Source of the DNA: Spirulina subsalsa PCC 9445 | GTDB taxonomy: Bacteria > Cyanobacteriota > Cyanobacteriia > Cyanobacteriales > Spirulinaceae | Assembly: GCF_000314005.1 (NCBI RefSeq) | Contig: NZ_JH980292.1 | Span: 4,995,894-5,059,893 of the forward strand | Reading direction: 5' to 3' | DNA: 64,000 bases | Part shown: one piece after another, positions 1 through 8,822 of the stretch | Position numbering within the stretch: position 1 is the first letter of the stretch | Layout: each line of letters opens with the position of its first letter | Translations under genes and position numbers: made by a program | Notes under the pieces: generated by a model | Seen by the model: only the letters and a program-made list of their open reading frames with translations | Told to the model about the DNA's origin: nothing | The model's database searches: none

Positions 1-175
1 TCTGATCATAAAGGGCTTGTTCCGGGGCGTTCAGATATCCGGTTTCCCGGACTCCTAGCAGGGTGAGACTAACACTGAGGACAGTGAGGGTGACAATTTT
101 AAGTCCGGTGAGGTCGGGGACAGAATACTCGATCTGTTGCGCTAACCGGGAGAGCATTGACAATTTCGTTTCCAT
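1..175 (-). CDS. CHASE2-domain sensor protein, N-terminal fragment (runs off the window)
   Basis: An open frame begins at an ATG complementary to 173-175 and continues to the window edge, giving about 58 residues. It starts METKLSML, has a charged amphipathic stretch, then one hydrophobic segment (LKIVTLTVLSVSLTLLG) followed by VRETGYLNAPEQALYDQ. A membrane anchor followed by a 'G-L-x-x-x-E-x-x-x-Y-D' pattern is typical of CHASE2 extracytoplasmic sensor domains, which in cyanobacteria sit in front of adenylate cyclases, histidine kinases or serine/threonine kinases. The output domain is outside the window and unknown. The gene is divergent from the transporter at 243. The CHASE2 call is inferred from the short N-terminus only. 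Confidence 0.55.
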   Translation of the reverse strand, partial: METKLSMLSRLAQQIEYSVPDLTGLKIVTLTVLSVSLTLLGVRETGYLNAPEQALYDQ

Positions 176-242
176 ACTGGCTTGTCCTGTGCTGTTACCT
201 TGCTGTTGCCGCCTACCCACAACGTTCTAGGCGATCGCTATA

Positions 243-1682
243 ATGAAAGTTCATAAAAGTTTAGAAATATTCATGATTAGTGCCGACCCCCCTTCTCGAT
301 CTCTGAAAACCTTCCTCACCGAGAAACTCTTCTTTGGCAATGAACCCACTCCGGAGTTACTGGCCATCTTAACGGTTTATTTTGTCCAAGGGATTTTAGG
401 ACTCTCGCGCTTGGCGGTGAGTTTCTTTCTCAAGGATGAATTACATCTTTCCCCCGCTCAAGTGGGAGCTCTGTTGGGAGTTGCCGCCCTGCCTTGGGTG
501 GTTAAACCCCTGTTTGGCTTTTTATCGGACGGTTTGCCCTTATTTGGCTATCGTCGCCGTTCCTATTTAGTCCTGTCCGGTATTTTAGGAACATTAGCTT
601 GGGTCGCCCTAGCCACTTTGGTCCAAGATGCTTGGACCGCCACTCTTGCCATTTTATTATCTTCAATCTCCATTGCTATTAGTGATGTTATTGCCGACTC
701 AATTGTAGTGGAACGAGTACGGGGGGAATCTATGGCACAATCGGGGTCTTTACAATCCCTGACTTGGGCTGTATCAGCACTGGGGGGGTTAATTACAGCC
801 TATCTCAGTGGTTGGCTATTGCAACAGTTTAATACTCAAACCGTATTTTGGATTACGGCGGCTTTTCCCTTGATTGTCTGTGGGGTGGCGGGGTGGATTG
901 TGGAAACCCCTCTGTTGCCCAGTTTGGACGCTAAACGGCCAGTGATTGGCACTCAGATTAAACAAGTCTGGCAAGCGATGAAACAAAAGGCTATCTGGTT
1001 GCCGACGTTGTTTGTCTTTCTCTGGCAAGCCACCCCCAGCAGTGAATCGGCGTTTTTCTTTTTTGTGACCAATGATTTAGGCTTTCAACCGGAATTTCTC
1101 GGACGGGTGCGCTTAGTGACGAGTTTGGCGGCCTTGTTGGGGATTTGGCTATACCAACGGTTTTTTAAGGCGGTTCCCTTTCGGGTGATTTTGGGCTGGA
1201 CTACGGTGTTAGCCTCTGCTTTGGGAATGACGACGTTATTGTTGGTGACTCATACCAATCGAGCGTTAGGAATTGATGATCATTGGTTTAGTTTAGGGGA
1301 TAGTTTGATTTTGACGGTGATGGGACAGATTGCCTTTATGCCTGTGTTGGTGCTTTCGGCGCGTTTATGTCCTCCGGGGATTGAAGCGACGTTATTTGCT
1401 CTATTAATGTCGATTTGGAATTTAGCGGGGTTATTGTCCCATGAGTTGGGCGCGTTATTAACTCAATGGTTAGGGGTGACGGAGACGAATTTTGAGCAGC
1501 TTTGGCTGTTGGTGGTGTTAACCAATCTTTCAACGTTGTTACCCTTGCCGTTTTTGGGCTGGTTGCCGGGGGAAGATGAGGATCCCGTGGCGCAATTGTT
1601 CCCGCAAGAGGAGGAATCGCAAGTGTCACCCACGGAGAGGGAGTCTGAGCGGCAATTATTATCCGTGAGTCGTGAACAGTAA
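243..1682 (+). CDS. Folate/biopterin transporter family (MFS) membrane protein
   Basis: The 479-residue protein has about twelve hydrophobic segments and a short hydrophilic acidic tail (EDEDPVAQLFPQEEE). Near the N-terminus it has the arrangement ELLAILTVYFVQGILGLSRL, then DELHLSPAQVGAL and KPLFGFLSDGLPLFGYRRR. The D-G-x-P-x-x-G-Y-R-R-R loop between helices 2 and 3 is the hallmark of the folate-biopterin transporter (FBT/BT1) branch of the major facilitator superfamily, found in cyanobacteria, plastids and trypanosomatids. Length fits the family. It should sit in the inner membrane and move folates or pterins; the substrate is inferred from family. A second in-frame ATG at 273 (MISADPPS) is an equally possible start. 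It lies alone, with repeats downstream. Confidence 0.85.
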   Translation: MKVHKSLEIFMISADPPSRSLKTFLTEKLFFGNEPTPELLAILTVYFVQGILGLSRLAVSFFLKDELHLSPAQVGALLGVAALPWVVKPLFGFLSDGLPLFGYRRRSYLVLSGILGTLAWVALATLVQDAWTATLAILLSSISIAISDVIADSIVVERVRGESMAQSGSLQSLTWAVSALGGLITAYLSGWLLQQFNTQTVFWITAAFPLIVCGVAGWIVETPLLPSLDAKRPVIGTQIKQVWQAMKQKAIWLPTLFVFLWQATPSSESAFFFFVTNDLGFQPEFLGRVRLVTSLAALLGIWLYQRFFKAVPFRVILGWTTVLASALGMTTLLLVTHTNRALGIDDHWFSLGDSLILTVMGQIAFMPVLVLSARLCPPGIEATLFALLMSIWNLAGLLSHELGALLTQWLGVTETNFEQLWLLVVLTNLSTLLPLPFLGWLPGEDEDPVAQLFPQEEESQVSPTERESERQLLSVSREQ

Positions 1683-1689
1683 GAGGTGG

Positions 1690-1846
1690 GGAATCCGGTA
1701 TCGGGTGTCGGGAATAGGTAATAGGGAATTGGGAGTAATGTCATTGCGTAGCAAACGCGTAGCGTGACCTAGGAAGGTACGAAGCAATAAGCGTCAGGAG
1801 TCGGGAGATTGCCTCTCCCCTGCTCCCCTGCTCCCTACTCGTTGAT
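1690..1846. repeat. Intergenic STRR-like degenerate short repeats
   Basis: The gap between the transporter and the next gene holds GGGAATAGG/GGGAGTCGG-type heptamers at 1708-1740 and 1796-1808 and a run of CCCCTGCTC units at 1816-1838. The same units recur at 8391-8530, 13087-13170, 24165-24360, 27190-27395 and 52310-52490, so this is one of a dispersed family of short tandem repeats common in cyanobacterial intergenic DNA. Confidence 0.7.
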
Positions 1847-1930
1847 TCAGTGTGGGAGAATGTCAATAGACTACAATTAGGCCGGCAACAAACCCACCCA
1901 CAAGGGGATGGGGTTTCTCGGAGGAAGATT

Positions 1931-2812
1931 ATGAAAGTCAAGAAGCCCACCCAAATCATCAGAACCGATAAGCGGACATTGAACCCAAGCACCCAACAGC
2001 TTGTTCTGTTTGGCGAAACGGTGAAAGTCTACCGTCGGCCATTGAGTCAAAAACTCAAAGCCGGGGGCGTGCTTGCCCTTTTGAGCGTCATTTTCGGAGC
2101 CGTTGACCCCGTTTTGGGTAATCCTTCATCTCCCCCCCTCCAAACCCTTGGAAACGCATCAAAACAGTGGATCACACAGGCTTCTGAACCCCCGTCCACC
2201 CCCTTGGACATTGAGCCGGAGATTTTAGAAGAAAGTCCCGTTTTGCAACGATGGTCTGAAGAAATTCCCGATGTCCTCCACGACATCCGCCATGATCCTA
2301 GTTTTAAAACCCGTGTCCGTCTAGGTTATAGTCAGTTTCCCTCGACCCGTCATCACAGTGGCTGGAATATTGGGGTGGAGGATGTGTTTTTAGGGAAAAC
2401 CGGGTTAACTGTTAGTGCTGAGTATCAAGGGACTTTTAAGGGTGATTCCTTGACTGGCGACCAACGCAGGACTTGGGGGGGAGATTTACGATACTATGTT
2501 CTCCCCTTGGGGAGTCGGGTCAATATTGCCCCGGTTTTGGGTTATCGGAACATCACCACCGGAGCCTATCAAACTGATGGGGTGAATGTGGGAGCCACAC
2601 TAAAGTTAATTCCCTCCCGCACGGGGGCGGCGGATCTGTCCTTAACTCAAACCTTTGTCTCTCCCGGCAGTGGCGATGAGGTGGGCATTACCACCCTTTC
2701 CGTCGGTTATGCTATTACCCGTCATTTACGCCTCTCAACGGATTTGCAAAAGCAGAATTCTGTGGCGAAAAAAGATAGTCGTGTGGGGATTGTTTTGGAG
2801 TGGATGCCTTGA
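1931..2812 (+). CDS. Secreted/outer-membrane beta-rich protein of unknown function
   Basis: I do not recognise a named family. The ATG at 1931 is chosen because GGAGGAAG precedes it by a few bases. The 293-residue product starts with a basic region (MKVKKPTQIIRTDKRT), then has a hydrophobic signal-like segment (LKAGGVLALLSVIFGAVDPVLG) about 40-65 residues in. The rest alternates short polar and aromatic strands (TRVRLGYSQFPS, GLTVSAEYQGTF, DLRYYVLPLGSRVNIAPVLGYRN, VGATLKLIPSR) and closes with RHLRLSTDLQKQN and VGIVLEWMP. This resembles a small outer-membrane beta barrel ending in an aromatic-containing strand. The stop codon TGA is formed by the edge of an adjacent IS200/IS605-type element, so the original C-terminus may have been longer or different. 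Confidence 0.6.
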   Translation: MKVKKPTQIIRTDKRTLNPSTQQLVLFGETVKVYRRPLSQKLKAGGVLALLSVIFGAVDPVLGNPSSPPLQTLGNASKQWITQASEPPSTPLDIEPEILEESPVLQRWSEEIPDVLHDIRHDPSFKTRVRLGYSQFPSTRHHSGWNIGVEDVFLGKTGLTVSAEYQGTFKGDSLTGDQRRTWGGDLRYYVLPLGSRVNIAPVLGYRNITTGAYQTDGVNVGATLKLIPSRTGAADLSLTQTFVSPGSGDEVGITTLSVGYAITRHLRLSTDLQKQNSVAKKDSRVGIVLEWMP

Positions 2813-2980
2813 CATACTCACCGTCCTAAAGGAGCGGTGATTCTTTGCGCTTCATTGGGATGTGCTGGTGTTCTGATCTCCAACATTCTCGATAAACTCA
2901 AGGGAGAAAAGCCGCCCCGAAATGCTTGTCCTGAGACAAGCGGAAGGGAAGGGGCTTCAGACCCAAAATCTTTGATGAAC
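2811..2980 (-). mobile_element. Transposase-less IS200/IS605-type element (MITE-like)
   Basis: Read on the minus strand, the segment ends at about 2811-2847 with a hairpin (CACCG...CGGTG around TCCTAAAGGA) followed by GAGTATGTCAA, the right-end signature of cyanobacterial IS200/IS605 elements. Its other end, about 2900-2975, has GTCTGAAGCCCC, an inner stem GCTTGTC/GACAAGC, and GGGGCGGCTTTT. This parallels the left end of the TnpB element near 9515 (TCTGAAAGCCCC...GCGGGG...GCGGCTTTAGCCGC). There is no transposase between the ends. This is therefore a probable non-autonomous derivative about 170 bp long. Exact ends are uncertain. Confidence 0.6.
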
Positions 2981-3094
2981 TACAGTTCACGACATTAGCG
3001 CGGATTCAGACATAGCGTAAGGTTTCCCAGACAGTCCCGAAAAATTGTGGCAGAATAGCAGCATATTGATCACTGATCATTGCATCTCTACCCT

Positions 3095-5371
3095 ATGGTT
3101 TCTAATCTCAACCCTCAGTCATCCTTACCACCCGGCAGTCCAAGTCCTCAATCCCTGCCGAACAAGCTGATATTAGAACCACCTTTTGCCCCTAAAGCTG
3201 AGGAAGAATCCTTAAACCTGCGTCAGGCGTTGTCTGTGTTGCGGAGACGGTGGTGGGTGATGTTGCTGGTGAGTGGGGCGGTGAGTTGTGCGGTTGGTTT
3301 TAGAGTTCTCAATGAGGTGCCTCTTTATCGTAGTCAATTCCGCTTGTTGATTGAACCGATTGCCAGTGATGAGAGTTTCGACCAATTCAGTCAGCGCTTG
3401 ATTGGACAGTATGCGGCTGAAATTGACTATGAAACGCAGATTGAGGTGTTGGTGAGTCCGACGGTGATTAATCCGATTTTGGGGGAGATTCAAACTCGTT
3501 ACCCGGATATGGACTACAACGCTTTGGTGAGTAATTTGGGTATTGGACGGGTGGGGCCGACGAAGATTTTGGAGGTGAGTTATCAAGACTCTAACCCGGA
3601 AAAGATTCAGTTTGTGTTGGAGCGAGTTTCGGAAGGGTTTATTGAGTATTCCCAACGGGAACGGAAAACTGGGAATCAAAAGGGGTTGAATTTTGTCGAG
3701 GAACAATTACCTGTTTTGCAAAAGCGGGTGAATGATCTACAAATTGAGGTGCAACAGTTCCGCCAGAGACATAATATTTTAGACCCGAATGAACAGGGAC
3801 AGGCTGCCGCAGGTCGTCTGAATGGGATTCGGGAGGAAATTGTGATGACTCAACGGGATTTACAAGAAACTCAATCGCTGATTGCTCAATTGCAAGAACA
3901 GTTAAATGTGGATCTCGGTCAGGCGCTGGTGATGAATGCTTTAAGTGAGGCTCCGCGCTATCAGGCCTTGTTAAGTCAATTACAGGAGATTGAAAGTCAA
4001 ATTGCTTTAGAGTCGGCGCGGTTTACGCCGAATAGTCCCAATATTCAGGTTTTACAGGATCGGCGCAATAATTTACTGCCTTTGCTTCAGGCTGAAGCTC
4101 AAGTGGTGTTGGGTCGTCAGGGGATGCCTGGGGGGGGGCAAAACTTGGCGGCTTCTCCTAATGCGTTGCGATCGCAAACTACCCAGCAACTCATTGATAC
4201 CCTCAATCGTCGTCAAGTCCTCACGGTGCGACAAGCGGCACTGAGTCAGGCCGAAGCCGCTCAAACGCGACAAGTCCAGAATTTCGCCACCCTCAGCCGT
4301 CAGTATGCGGACTTAATGCGGGAGTTAGATGTAGCCACAGAAGGGCTGAAACGCTTCCTCTCGGTACAGGAAGACTTACAAATTGAAGCCGCCCGACGGA
4401 CGATTTCTTGGGAACTGCTCAATGCCCCCCAAATCCCCCTTTATCCTATTGCGCCTAATGTGCCTCGGGGGTTAACGATTGGTTTAGTGGCTGGAGTGTT
4501 GGCTGGGGCTGGAGCCGCCCTGATTGCGGAAAAACTGGACGTGCGCTTTCACTCCCCGGAAGATTTACGGGATGCGGTGGGTTTACCGATTTTGGGGGTT
4601 ATTCCCTACCGCAAGGAAATTAAAGATAGCCGGGTGAAAGATCGACCCCTGCCCCGTTTGGGGGGCAGTCGTTACCGGGCTTCTCCCTTCTTGGAGTCTT
4701 TCCGCAGTCTCAACGCGAATTTATCTTTTTTTACCCCGGACAAACCCTTACAGGTTTTAGTGATAAGTTCATCTGTTCCACTTGAAGGTAAATCTACTAC
4801 CTCGATTAATCTCGCTCAAGCGGCCGCGGCAATGGGGCAACGGGTGTTATTAGTGGATGCGGATTTGCGTCGCCCTCAAGTCCATGTGATGACGGATTTG
4901 CCTAATGTGTGGGGGCTATCCCATGCTATCTCGATGGATATTGAAGTGGAGGATATTATTCAACCGTTTCCCAGTAACAATGGGGGGACTGGTGGGGAGG
5001 ATAATTTGTATGTTTTAACCTCGGGTCAAATTCCCCCGGATCCCACCCGATTACTCTCTTCCCAAAAAATGCGATCGCTCATTGACTATTTCCGTCAATC
5101 TTTCGACTTAGTGATTTTTGACACGCCCCCCATGTTAGGGTTAGCCGATGCCAAATTCCTCGCCGCTCAAGCGGATGTGATGTTGATGGTGGTTCGGTTA
5201 GGCTGGACAGACCGGGCGATTTTTAAACAAGTGATTGATGGGCTGAAAGTCTCCCAAACCTCGGCACTCGGTCTGATTGCTAACGGGGCTAAAGACTTTA
5301 GTTCCGGTTCTTATTATTACTATCATCGTTATTTTGCCACCGAAGAGGGGGCATCTCCCATAGACTCATGA
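3095..5371 (+). CDS. Polysaccharide co-polymerase / BY-family tyrosine autokinase (Wzc-like)
   Basis: This 758-residue inner-membrane protein controls assembly and chain length of exported polysaccharide. An N-terminal Wzz domain starts with SLNLRQALSVLRRRWWVM, followed by transmembrane segment 1 (MLLVSGAVSCAVGF). A long periplasmic region is coiled coil-rich (PVLQKRVNDLQIEVQQFRQ and onward). Transmembrane segment 2 is near residue 465 (GLTIGLVAGVLAGAGAAL). The cytoplasmic kinase has a Walker A variant SSSVPLEGKSTT (about residues 560-570, L where G is usual), Walker A' LLVDADLRRP and Walker B LVIFDTPPM. The C-terminus carries a tyrosine cluster (SYYYYHRY), the usual autophosphorylation site. 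ATG 3095 is preferred to an upstream TTG at 3080. Its end overlaps the SLBB export gene by ATGA, so the two are translationally coupled. Confidence 0.92.
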   Translation: MVSNLNPQSSLPPGSPSPQSLPNKLILEPPFAPKAEEESLNLRQALSVLRRRWWVMLLVSGAVSCAVGFRVLNEVPLYRSQFRLLIEPIASDESFDQFSQRLIGQYAAEIDYETQIEVLVSPTVINPILGEIQTRYPDMDYNALVSNLGIGRVGPTKILEVSYQDSNPEKIQFVLERVSEGFIEYSQRERKTGNQKGLNFVEEQLPVLQKRVNDLQIEVQQFRQRHNILDPNEQGQAAAGRLNGIREEIVMTQRDLQETQSLIAQLQEQLNVDLGQALVMNALSEAPRYQALLSQLQEIESQIALESARFTPNSPNIQVLQDRRNNLLPLLQAEAQVVLGRQGMPGGGQNLAASPNALRSQTTQQLIDTLNRRQVLTVRQAALSQAEAAQTRQVQNFATLSRQYADLMRELDVATEGLKRFLSVQEDLQIEAARRTISWELLNAPQIPLYPIAPNVPRGLTIGLVAGVLAGAGAALIAEKLDVRFHSPEDLRDAVGLPILGVIPYRKEIKDSRVKDRPLPRLGGSRYRASPFLESFRSLNANLSFFTPDKPLQVLVISSSVPLEGKSTTSINLAQAAAAMGQRVLLVDADLRRPQVHVMTDLPNVWGLSHAISMDIEVEDIIQPFPSNNGGTGGEDNLYVLTSGQIPPDPTRLLSSQKMRSLIDYFRQSFDLVIFDTPPMLGLADAKFLAAQADVMLMVVRLGWTDRAIFKQVIDGLKVSQTSALGLIANGAKDFSSGSYYYYHRYFATEEGASPIDS

Positions 5372-6882
5372 ACAGCAAGATTCATCTAGTGAGCAATCCA
5401 TGCTTGAACGTCCGGTTGCTCCTTCCGGGGTCACTATTTCTGTCCTTGGTGCTTTCCCTACCCGTCCGGGGGCAAATCCCGACGTTTACGCCTCTGGATT
5501 TAGACCTTCCCACCCCCGAGGAAGCCCCCCTTGCTCCCCCTCCTTGGGATGGAGGAGAGCCCTTGGAGATAGCCCCTCCCCCAGTACCCCCCACCCTGAC
5601 CCCTTCCGCCCCGCCCCCGAATCGACCCTATACTCTCGGAGCAGGCGATCGCGTCCGCCTCGATATTTTCAACATACCGGAGTATAGTGGGGAGTATCCA
5701 GTATTAATTGATGGCACCCTCAACCTCCCCCTGATCGGCACTGTTCCCGTGGCTGACCTCACCCTCCAACAGGCCGCCGACCTTCTTTCTCAACGTTACG
5801 CTCCCTATTTAACCCGTCCCATCGTCACCCTCGGTTTACTGCGGCCCCGTCCCGTGCGGTTAGCCATTGCTGGAGAAGTACAACGACCGGGTTCCTATAC
5901 CGTCACCGTTGATGAAGGCCGCCAGTTTCCCACGGTCACGGAATTAATCGCCCTCGCCGAAGGGATTACTCTCTCGGCCGATGTGCGCCAAGTGAGAATC
6001 CGCCGCACCTATCAGGGGATAGAACAGACCTACACGGTGGATCTTTGGGAACTCTTACAAGCGGGGGAATTAGGGCAAGATATTCCCCTGCGGGATGGGG
6101 ATGCCTTAATTATCCCTACGGCTATGGCGATTAATCCCCAAGAATTGAGGCAACTGGCTGATGCGAGTTTTGCCCCCGATGCCCCCAGTTCCATTCAGAT
6201 TGCGATTGTGGGGGAAGTGGTACGACCGGGAACCCATACCCTGCGCGTCGATGCGGTAGGAGTCCTCCCCAGCGTCACCACGGCGATTAAAGAAGCGGGA
6301 GGAATTACAACTCTGGCCAATGTGCGCAATATTGAACTCCGTCGTACCCCCCGCAATGGTCAAGAGGAAAGCATTCAGGTGGATTTATGGGAGTTACTGC
6401 AAAGCGGGGACTTGAGTCAGGATGTGTTGTTACAACCGGGCGATCGCATTATAGTCACCCAAGCCCCGGAAATTGACAGCGCCACCATTGGTACCCTCAC
6501 CTCCGCCACCTTCTCCCCCAACACTGTGCGGGTCAATGTCGTGGGGGAAGTCAACCGAGGTGGCACCCTTGAATTACCCCCCAATACCCCCTTAAATCAA
6601 GCCATTTTAGCGGCCGGAGGGTTTAATAATCGAGCGCGTCAGAGTCGGGTGGAATTAGTGCGACTGAACCCCAACGGTACTGTTTCCCGCCAAGAGTTCG
6701 CGGTGGATTTAACTCAAGGCATTGATACAGAGAATAATCCGGTTCTGCTCAATAATGATGTGGTCGTGGTGAATCGTTCTTTCCTCGCCCGCACTACCGA
6801 CACCCTGACCTCTGTTCTAGCGCCTGTGGGGGGGTTTGTCTCGTTTATCAACTTCTTCCGCATTTTCGGGTTCTTGAATTAA
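5368..6882 (+). CDS. Polysaccharide export protein with SLBB domains (Wza-like)
   Basis: This 504-residue secreted protein has a signal peptide (LLLPGSLFLSLVLSLPVRG, cleavage near residue 35) and then a proline-rich linker (EEAPLAPPPWDGG ... PPVPPTLTPSAPPP). The polysaccharide biosynthesis/export domain begins at YTLGAGDRVRLDIFNIPEYSGEYPV near residue 90. Three SLBB-like repeats follow, each opening with a version of 'I-A-x-x-G-E-V-x-R-P-G' (LAIAGEVQRPGSY, IAIVGEVVRPGTH, VNVVGEVNRGGT). It ends with a hydrophobic tail (GGFVSFINFFRIFGFLN). It probably forms the periplasmic/outer-membrane exit channel working with the upstream kinase. The start overlaps the kinase stop by 4 bases. A terminator-like hairpin lies 30 bases after the stop. 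Confidence 0.9.
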   Translation: MNSKIHLVSNPCLNVRLLLPGSLFLSLVLSLPVRGQIPTFTPLDLDLPTPEEAPLAPPPWDGGEPLEIAPPPVPPTLTPSAPPPNRPYTLGAGDRVRLDIFNIPEYSGEYPVLIDGTLNLPLIGTVPVADLTLQQAADLLSQRYAPYLTRPIVTLGLLRPRPVRLAIAGEVQRPGSYTVTVDEGRQFPTVTELIALAEGITLSADVRQVRIRRTYQGIEQTYTVDLWELLQAGELGQDIPLRDGDALIIPTAMAINPQELRQLADASFAPDAPSSIQIAIVGEVVRPGTHTLRVDAVGVLPSVTTAIKEAGGITTLANVRNIELRRTPRNGQEESIQVDLWELLQSGDLSQDVLLQPGDRIIVTQAPEIDSATIGTLTSATFSPNTVRVNVVGEVNRGGTLELPPNTPLNQAILAAGGFNNRARQSRVELVRLNPNGTVSRQEFAVDLTQGIDTENNPVLLNNDVVVVNRSFLARTTDTLTSVLAPVGGFVSFINFFRIFGFLN

Positions 6883-6912
6883 GGCTTGTTGCATAAAAAG
6901 AGCGACCCGCTC

Positions 6913-6942
6913 CCCTACAGACTGAGATTGTAGGGATTTTTG
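6913..6942 (+). terminator. Rho-independent terminator of the exopolysaccharide pair
   Basis: A 7-bp stem CCCTACA / TGTAGGG (6913-6919 with 6929-6935), loop GACTGAGAT, is followed by ATTTTTG. It lies about 30 bases after the SLBB gene stop and before the next gene. Confidence 0.65.
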
Positions 6943-7070
6943 TGATTCTCAGCAAGAGAATGTCAAAATAGATCAATGTACTTTAGGCGAACCGCAGAAT
7001 TAATTACTATTCACCCCCAAGTACAGATTATCTAATACTCACGCGATCCACCCCCAATAGACAAATTGGT

Positions 7071-8390
7071 ATGGACAACCTCACACCCCCCAGACTCAAT
7101 AATCCGTTGAGTCGCATTTTAATTGTGGATGATAGCCTAGATCATCTTCAGAGTTTAGGAAATTTGCTATCAGAACAAGGGTATCATGTTGAGCAGGCCG
7201 TGAGTGGGGAAATAGCCTTAGAAATCCTGCGGGATCATGTCCCCCATTTGATTTTATTAGACCTGATGATGCCTAAGCGGGAGGGTTACGAGGTTTATCA
7301 TCGTCTCAAGGATAACCCAGAAACGGCAGATATTCCGGTAATTTTCCTCAGTCGGGAAGATGAACTGGTGGATTCCCAGCGAACGTTTGCGATGGGAGGG
7401 GTAGATTATATCGCTAAACCCTACCATCCGGTGGAAGTTTTGGTTAGGGTCGCCAATCAATTGAAGATTCAACGCTTACAACGACAATTACAGCACCGCA
7501 ATGAGCAGTTACAACGGGAAATTGAGGAAGTGATCGAAACGCAAGCGGAATTACAGCGTTTAAATCAGCAGCTAGAACACCAAGTCGCTCAACGCACGTT
7601 ACAACTGCGCGATCGCAATGCCAAACTCCTAGAACTACAAACCCAGTTAGAACAATCCCTGATCACTGAACAATCCCTCAGTACCTTAAAATCCCAACTG
7701 ATTAACACTATCTCCCATCAATTCCGTACCCCTCTAACGGTGATTAGTTCTTCCGCCAGTTTAATTCGTCGGATGTTGCCGAAAACCGAACAACTGGACT
7801 GTGAACCGTTTTTTCAGAAAATTGATCAAAGCGTCAATAACATTACTCAAATGTTGGACGATGTGATCACTATGGCGAAAATTAACGCCAATGATCTTAA
7901 AGCGGATCCCCAACCTTGTAATATTCTGACCTCTTGTCAGAATTTAATGCACCATTGGCAACTCCCCCCCCACAGTCTCCATCAACTCCGTTGTGTCAAG
8001 GAGGGGAATTTACCCCAATGGATGTGTTTAGACCCTATTTTGCTGCAAAAACTGCTCATTCAACTGCTCTCCAATGCCATCCGCTATTCTCCCCAAGGGG
8101 GGGAGATTGTCCTGAAACTTAAGGGAGAACCGGATATCGTTCATTTATCGGTGCAGGATTGTGGGATTGGGATTCCCTCCAAGGAACAAGACAAAATCGG
8201 TGAGTTATTTTATCGCGCCAGTAATGCCAACTCTATTCCCGGAACTCCTGGCACAGGTTTAGGATTAGCGATTGTTAAGTGGATTGTCGAACAACATGAT
8301 GGCACTTTGACTATTGAAAGTGAATGCGATCGCGGAACGACTATCACGGTTAGTTTCCCCATTGTCCTTAATCCCACTTGTGGGGAATAA
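7071..8390 (+). CDS. Response regulator-histidine kinase fusion protein
   Basis: The 439-residue cytoplasmic protein has no transmembrane segment. An N-terminal receiver domain (RILIVDDSLDHLQSLG, phospho-acceptor Asp in LILLDLMMPKREG near residue 63, conserved Lys in VDYIAKPYHP) is followed by a coiled coil rich in Q, L and E (IQRLQRQLQHRNEQLQREIEE ...). A HisKA box (TISHQFRTPLTVISS, His near residue 215) and a HATPase domain follow, with N box LIQLLSNAIRYSPQGG, G1 VQDCGIGIPSKEQ and G2 GTGLGLAIVKWIVEQH. This input-REC-then-kinase order is typical of cyanobacterial hybrid kinases that receive a phosphoryl signal from a partner and pass it on. No partner gene is adjacent. Its signal is unknown. 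Confidence 0.9.
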   Translation: MDNLTPPRLNNPLSRILIVDDSLDHLQSLGNLLSEQGYHVEQAVSGEIALEILRDHVPHLILLDLMMPKREGYEVYHRLKDNPETADIPVIFLSREDELVDSQRTFAMGGVDYIAKPYHPVEVLVRVANQLKIQRLQRQLQHRNEQLQREIEEVIETQAELQRLNQQLEHQVAQRTLQLRDRNAKLLELQTQLEQSLITEQSLSTLKSQLINTISHQFRTPLTVISSSASLIRRMLPKTEQLDCEPFFQKIDQSVNNITQMLDDVITMAKINANDLKADPQPCNILTSCQNLMHHWQLPPHSLHQLRCVKEGNLPQWMCLDPILLQKLLIQLLSNAIRYSPQGGEIVLKLKGEPDIVHLSVQDCGIGIPSKEQDKIGELFYRASNANSIPGTPGTGLGLAIVKWIVEQHDGTLTIESECDRGTTITVSFPIVLNPTCGE

Positions 8391-8530
8391 GGTGTCGGGA
8401 ATGGGGAATCGGGAAAAGGCAATAGGGCATAGGGAATCGGGAGTCGGGAGTCGGGAGTCGGGAATCGGGGAAGAGGTAATAAGGAATAATTATCAATTTT
8501 CCCCTGCTCCCCTGCTCCCCTGCTCCCCAA
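8391..8530. repeat. Intergenic STRR-like heptamer array
   Basis: GGGAATCGGGAGTCGG-type heptamers are tandem at 8395-8470, and CCCCTGCTC units repeat at 8503-8526. The region separates convergent genes (kinase on plus, DUF3143 on minus). No gene is visible in it. Confidence 0.75.
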
Positions 8531-8803
8531 TCAAGGCCCCGAAAAAATCGCTGCTTCCACATCCGAACGACTCAGAGAATACTTAAACGAACGGACAATA
8601 TCTTTCATGCCCTCTCCGGCATTGAGATAACGCACCGATAATTCCTCAATTTCTAAACATAACTCAGCCTTCCAAGTGGGTCGTTCCACATACCAACAAT
8701 TGAGTTCTTTCGGATCTTGCTGACACCCCAAATTAATGAGCCATTGCTCAATTTCCGGGAGAGGGTGATTGTAGAGTGGGGTGTCAGCAGTGGGAAGAGC
8801 CAT
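8531..8803 (-). CDS. DUF3143 family protein
   Basis: This 90-residue soluble protein starts MALPTADTPLYNHPLPEIEQWL; the ATG at 8803 is used because the cyanobacterial family begins with this 'YNHPLP' segment, while the longer frame upstream adds an unrelated Cys/Ser-rich leader that overlaps the next gene. Other visible features are GCQQDPKELNCWYVERPTW, ELCLEIEELSVRYL and a C-terminal RSFKYSLSRSDVEAAIFSGP. DUF3143 proteins are found in cyanobacteria and plastid-bearing eukaryotes; the function is not established to my knowledge. It lies 19 bases downstream of a J-domain gene on the same strand, so the two probably form an operon. Confidence 0.75.
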   Translation of the reverse strand: MALPTADTPLYNHPLPEIEQWLINLGCQQDPKELNCWYVERPTWKAELCLEIEELSVRYLNAGEGMKDIVRSFKYSLSRSDVEAAIFSGP

Positions 8804-8822
8804 AGGAAAAGATAGAGAAACT

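Noticed and set aside
3212-3706. 164-codon minus-strand frame inside the tyrosine kinase gene
   Set aside because: It is antisense to a conserved Wzz domain and rich in the His/Asn/Thr expected from reversed codons.
6883-7070. GGCTTGTTGCATAAA after the SLBB gene as an insertion-sequence terminal repeat
   Set aside because: There is only one end, no partner repeat and no transposase nearby; the terminator hairpin explains the rest.
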